Shown piece by piece: positions 62,449-64,000 of a stretch of 64,000 nucleotides of DNA. The DNA is from Pseudoalteromonas sp. T1lg48 (GTDB lineage: Bacteria; Pseudomonadota; Gammaproteobacteria; Enterobacterales; Alteromonadaceae). The first letter of the stretch is position 1. The number at the start of each line of letters is the position of its first letter. Position numbers and translations under genes: made by a program. The notes under the pieces were generated by a model, which saw only the letters and a list, made by a program, of their open reading frames with translations, was not told the origin of the DNA and made no database searches. The DNA lies in assembly GCF_002964785.1 (NCBI RefSeq), contig NZ_PQCC01000004.1:62001-126000 (forward strand). Reading direction: 5' to 3'.

Positions 62449-64000
62449 GTGCAAGAATACGTTCTCTGGTATCAAGAGCTTGGTATGCAAGATGTGCCGA
62501 GAGTTGGAGGCAAAAACGCCTCTCTCGGTGAAATGATCTCAAACCTAGCCAACGCCGGTGTACAAGTACCGGGTGGTTTTGCGACGACATCATACGCATT
62601 TAACGAGTTTCTTGAGCAATCTGGATTGAATGCTCGCATCTACGACGTGCTAGACAAACTAGACGTTGAAGATGTCAATGAATTGGCCAAAGTAGGTGCC
62701 GAAATCCGTCAGTGGATCATCGACACGCCATTCCAGGATTCATTGGACCAGGCTATCCGCGAGGCCTATGGCCAACTACACGCTGACCCAGCACATGACG
62801 TATCCTTCGCAGTACGTTCCTCTGCCACCGCCGAAGACATGCCAGACGCATCATTCGCCGGACAACAAGAAACCTTCTTAAACGTGCGCGGCATCGATGC
62901 CGTAATGGTTGCTATCAAACACGTTTTTGCTTCTCTATTTAATGACCGCGCTATATCTTATCGCGTACACCAGGGTTACGACCACAAAGGTGTGGCACTT
63001 TCAGCCGGTATCCAGCGCATGGTTCGTTCTGACATGGCTTCTTCAGGCGTAATGTTCAGCATCGACACCGAGTCAGGTTTCGAAGACGTTGTATTCGTAA
63101 CATCAAGCTTCGGTCTTGGTGAAATGGTTGTACAAGGCGCGGTTAACCCGGATGAATTCTACGTTCACAAAGGTACCCTAGCCAAAGGTAAACCAGCCGT
63201 TGTTCGCCGTAACATTGGTTCTAAAGCCATTCAAATGGTTTATTCACAAGACCAAGAACACGGCAAACAAGTTGAAATTGTTGACGTAGCCCCAGAGCAA
63301 GCCAATACCTTCTCTATTACAGACGAAGAAGTAATGGACCTTGCTAAGCAAGCAGTTATCATCGAAAAACACTACGGTCGTCCAATGGACATCGAGTGGG
63401 CAAAAGACGGTAACGACGGCAAGCTTTATATTGTACAGGCTCGCCCTGAAACCGTACGTTCAAACGAAGATGCGAACGTAATGGAACGTTTCCAGCTTAA
63501 GCAAACATCTAGCGTTGTTGCCGAAGGCCGTGCCATAGGTCACAAAATCGGTGCCGGCGTTGTTCGCGTACTTAATTCTATCGACGAGATGGACAAGGTA
63601 CAACACGGCGATATCCTGGTAACCGACATGACCGACCCGGATTGGGAACCGATCATGAAGCGTGCCGCTGCCATCGTTACCAACCGTGGCGGTCGTACTT
63701 GTCACGCGGCCATCATCGCCCGTGAACTAGGTATTCCTGCGGTAGTAGGTTGTGGTAACGCCACCGACCTAATCAAAGCGGACCAGGAAGTAACCGTTTC
63801 GTGTGCCGAAGGTGACACGGGTTACATCTACCAAGGCCAACTTGAGTATGAAGTACTGACTTCACGCGTAGATGAAATGCCTGACCTGCCAATGAAGATC
63901 ATGATGAACGTGGGTAACCCGGATCGTGCATTCGATTTCGCTCGTTTACCTCACGCCGGTGTGGGCCTGGCTCGCCTTGAGTTCATCATCAACCGTATGA
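62449..64000 (+). CDS. ppsA: Phosphoenolpyruvate synthase, 3' end cut by window
   Basis: Makes PEP from pyruvate and ATP for gluconeogenesis. Visible: ATP-grasp N-terminal domain ([36 protein letters not shown]) and the swivelling phosphohistidine domain ([19 protein letters not shown], His codon 63703-63705). The C-terminal PEP-binding barrel begins but runs past the window. GTG 62449 has GGAG eight bases ahead; 517 codons are present. The frame is open to base 64000. With glyoxylate shunt genes at 42-46 kb it fits growth on acetate. Confidence 0.95.
   Translation, partial: MQEYVLWYQELGMQDVPRVGGKNASLGEMISNLANAGVQVPGGFATTSYAFNEFLEQSGLNARIYDVLDKLDVEDVNELAKVGAEIRQWIIDTPFQDSLDQAIREAYGQLHADPAHDVSFAVRSSATAEDMPDASFAGQQETFLNVRGIDAVMVAIKHVFASLFNDRAISYRVHQGYDHKGVALSAGIQRMVRSDMASSGVMFSIDTESGFEDVVFVTSSFGLGEMVVQGAVNPDEFYVHKGTLAKGKPAVVRRNIGSKAIQMVYSQDQEHGKQVEIVDVAPEQANTFSITDEEVMDLAKQAVIIEKHYGRPMDIEWAKDGNDGKLYIVQARPETVRSNEDANVMERFQLKQTSSVVAEGRAIGHKIGAGVVRVLNSIDEMDKVQHGDILVTDMTDPDWEPIMKRAAAIVTNRGGRTCHAAIIARELGIPAVVGCGNATDLIKADQEVTVSCAEGDTGYIYQGQLEYEVLTSRVDEMPDLPMKIMMNVGNPDRAFDFARLPHAGVGLARLEFIINRM

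Overview
The window comes from the chromosome or chromid of a marine-type gammaproteobacterium. Gene content (NhaD, RhlE, NarXL, class II DAHP synthase, Tus, a long isocitrate lyase) points to Alteromonadales, and the repA/parAB/tus block suggests a Pseudoalteromonas-like secondary replicon. That placement is inference. I see no rRNA, tRNA or CRISPR.

Layout. 0-5.7 kb: nitrate sensing and uptake (narX, narK, narL) with moeA for molybdenum cofactor. 5.8-18.9 kb: TonB receptor, NhaD antiporter, S9 peptidase, RhlE helicase, a serine hydrolase, and an MFS/LysR/ene-reductase group. 19.1-22.2 kb: a MerR regulator and its probable target gene, separated by integron cassettes with a VCR-like attC site. 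22.2-30.6 kb: a Fur-box PepSY/DUF4198 pair, a MarR-HlyD-DUF2955 efflux operon, ArfB and a DMT transporter. 30.6-53.9 kb: cytochrome b561/catalase, UDG-like protein, lipocalin, SbcCD (sbcC frameshifted), the glyoxylate shunt (glcB and aceA, divergent), a PstS/OmpA-like fusion, RmuC and a SNF2 helicase. 54-60 kb: replicon maintenance. 60-64 kb: class II DAHP synthase, then PpsR and PpsA (cut by the window end).

The most interesting part is the replication block. parB-parA, a roughly 750-bp origin with GATC-containing 17-bp iterons and four DnaA boxes, the initiator gene repA, and a Tus homologue lie in a row. Three copies of one 15-mer (AAGTATGATGTGTTC), very like enterobacterial Ter, sit at 59.26, 59.36 and 59.95 kb. 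By E. coli polarity they would stop a rightward fork about 2.3 kb from the origin and stop a leftward fork only after it has gone round the replicon. That is a fork trap beside the origin, enforcing unidirectional replication. Two families of short sites are scattered over the rest of the window. One is the repA iteron, with a seven-copy cluster at 32.9-33.9 kb, copies inside sbcC, and one copy at 11.8 kb. The other is a palindrome, TGTAAA-(five G/C)-TTTACA, which I propose as the ParB centromere. At two places the two motifs sit together.
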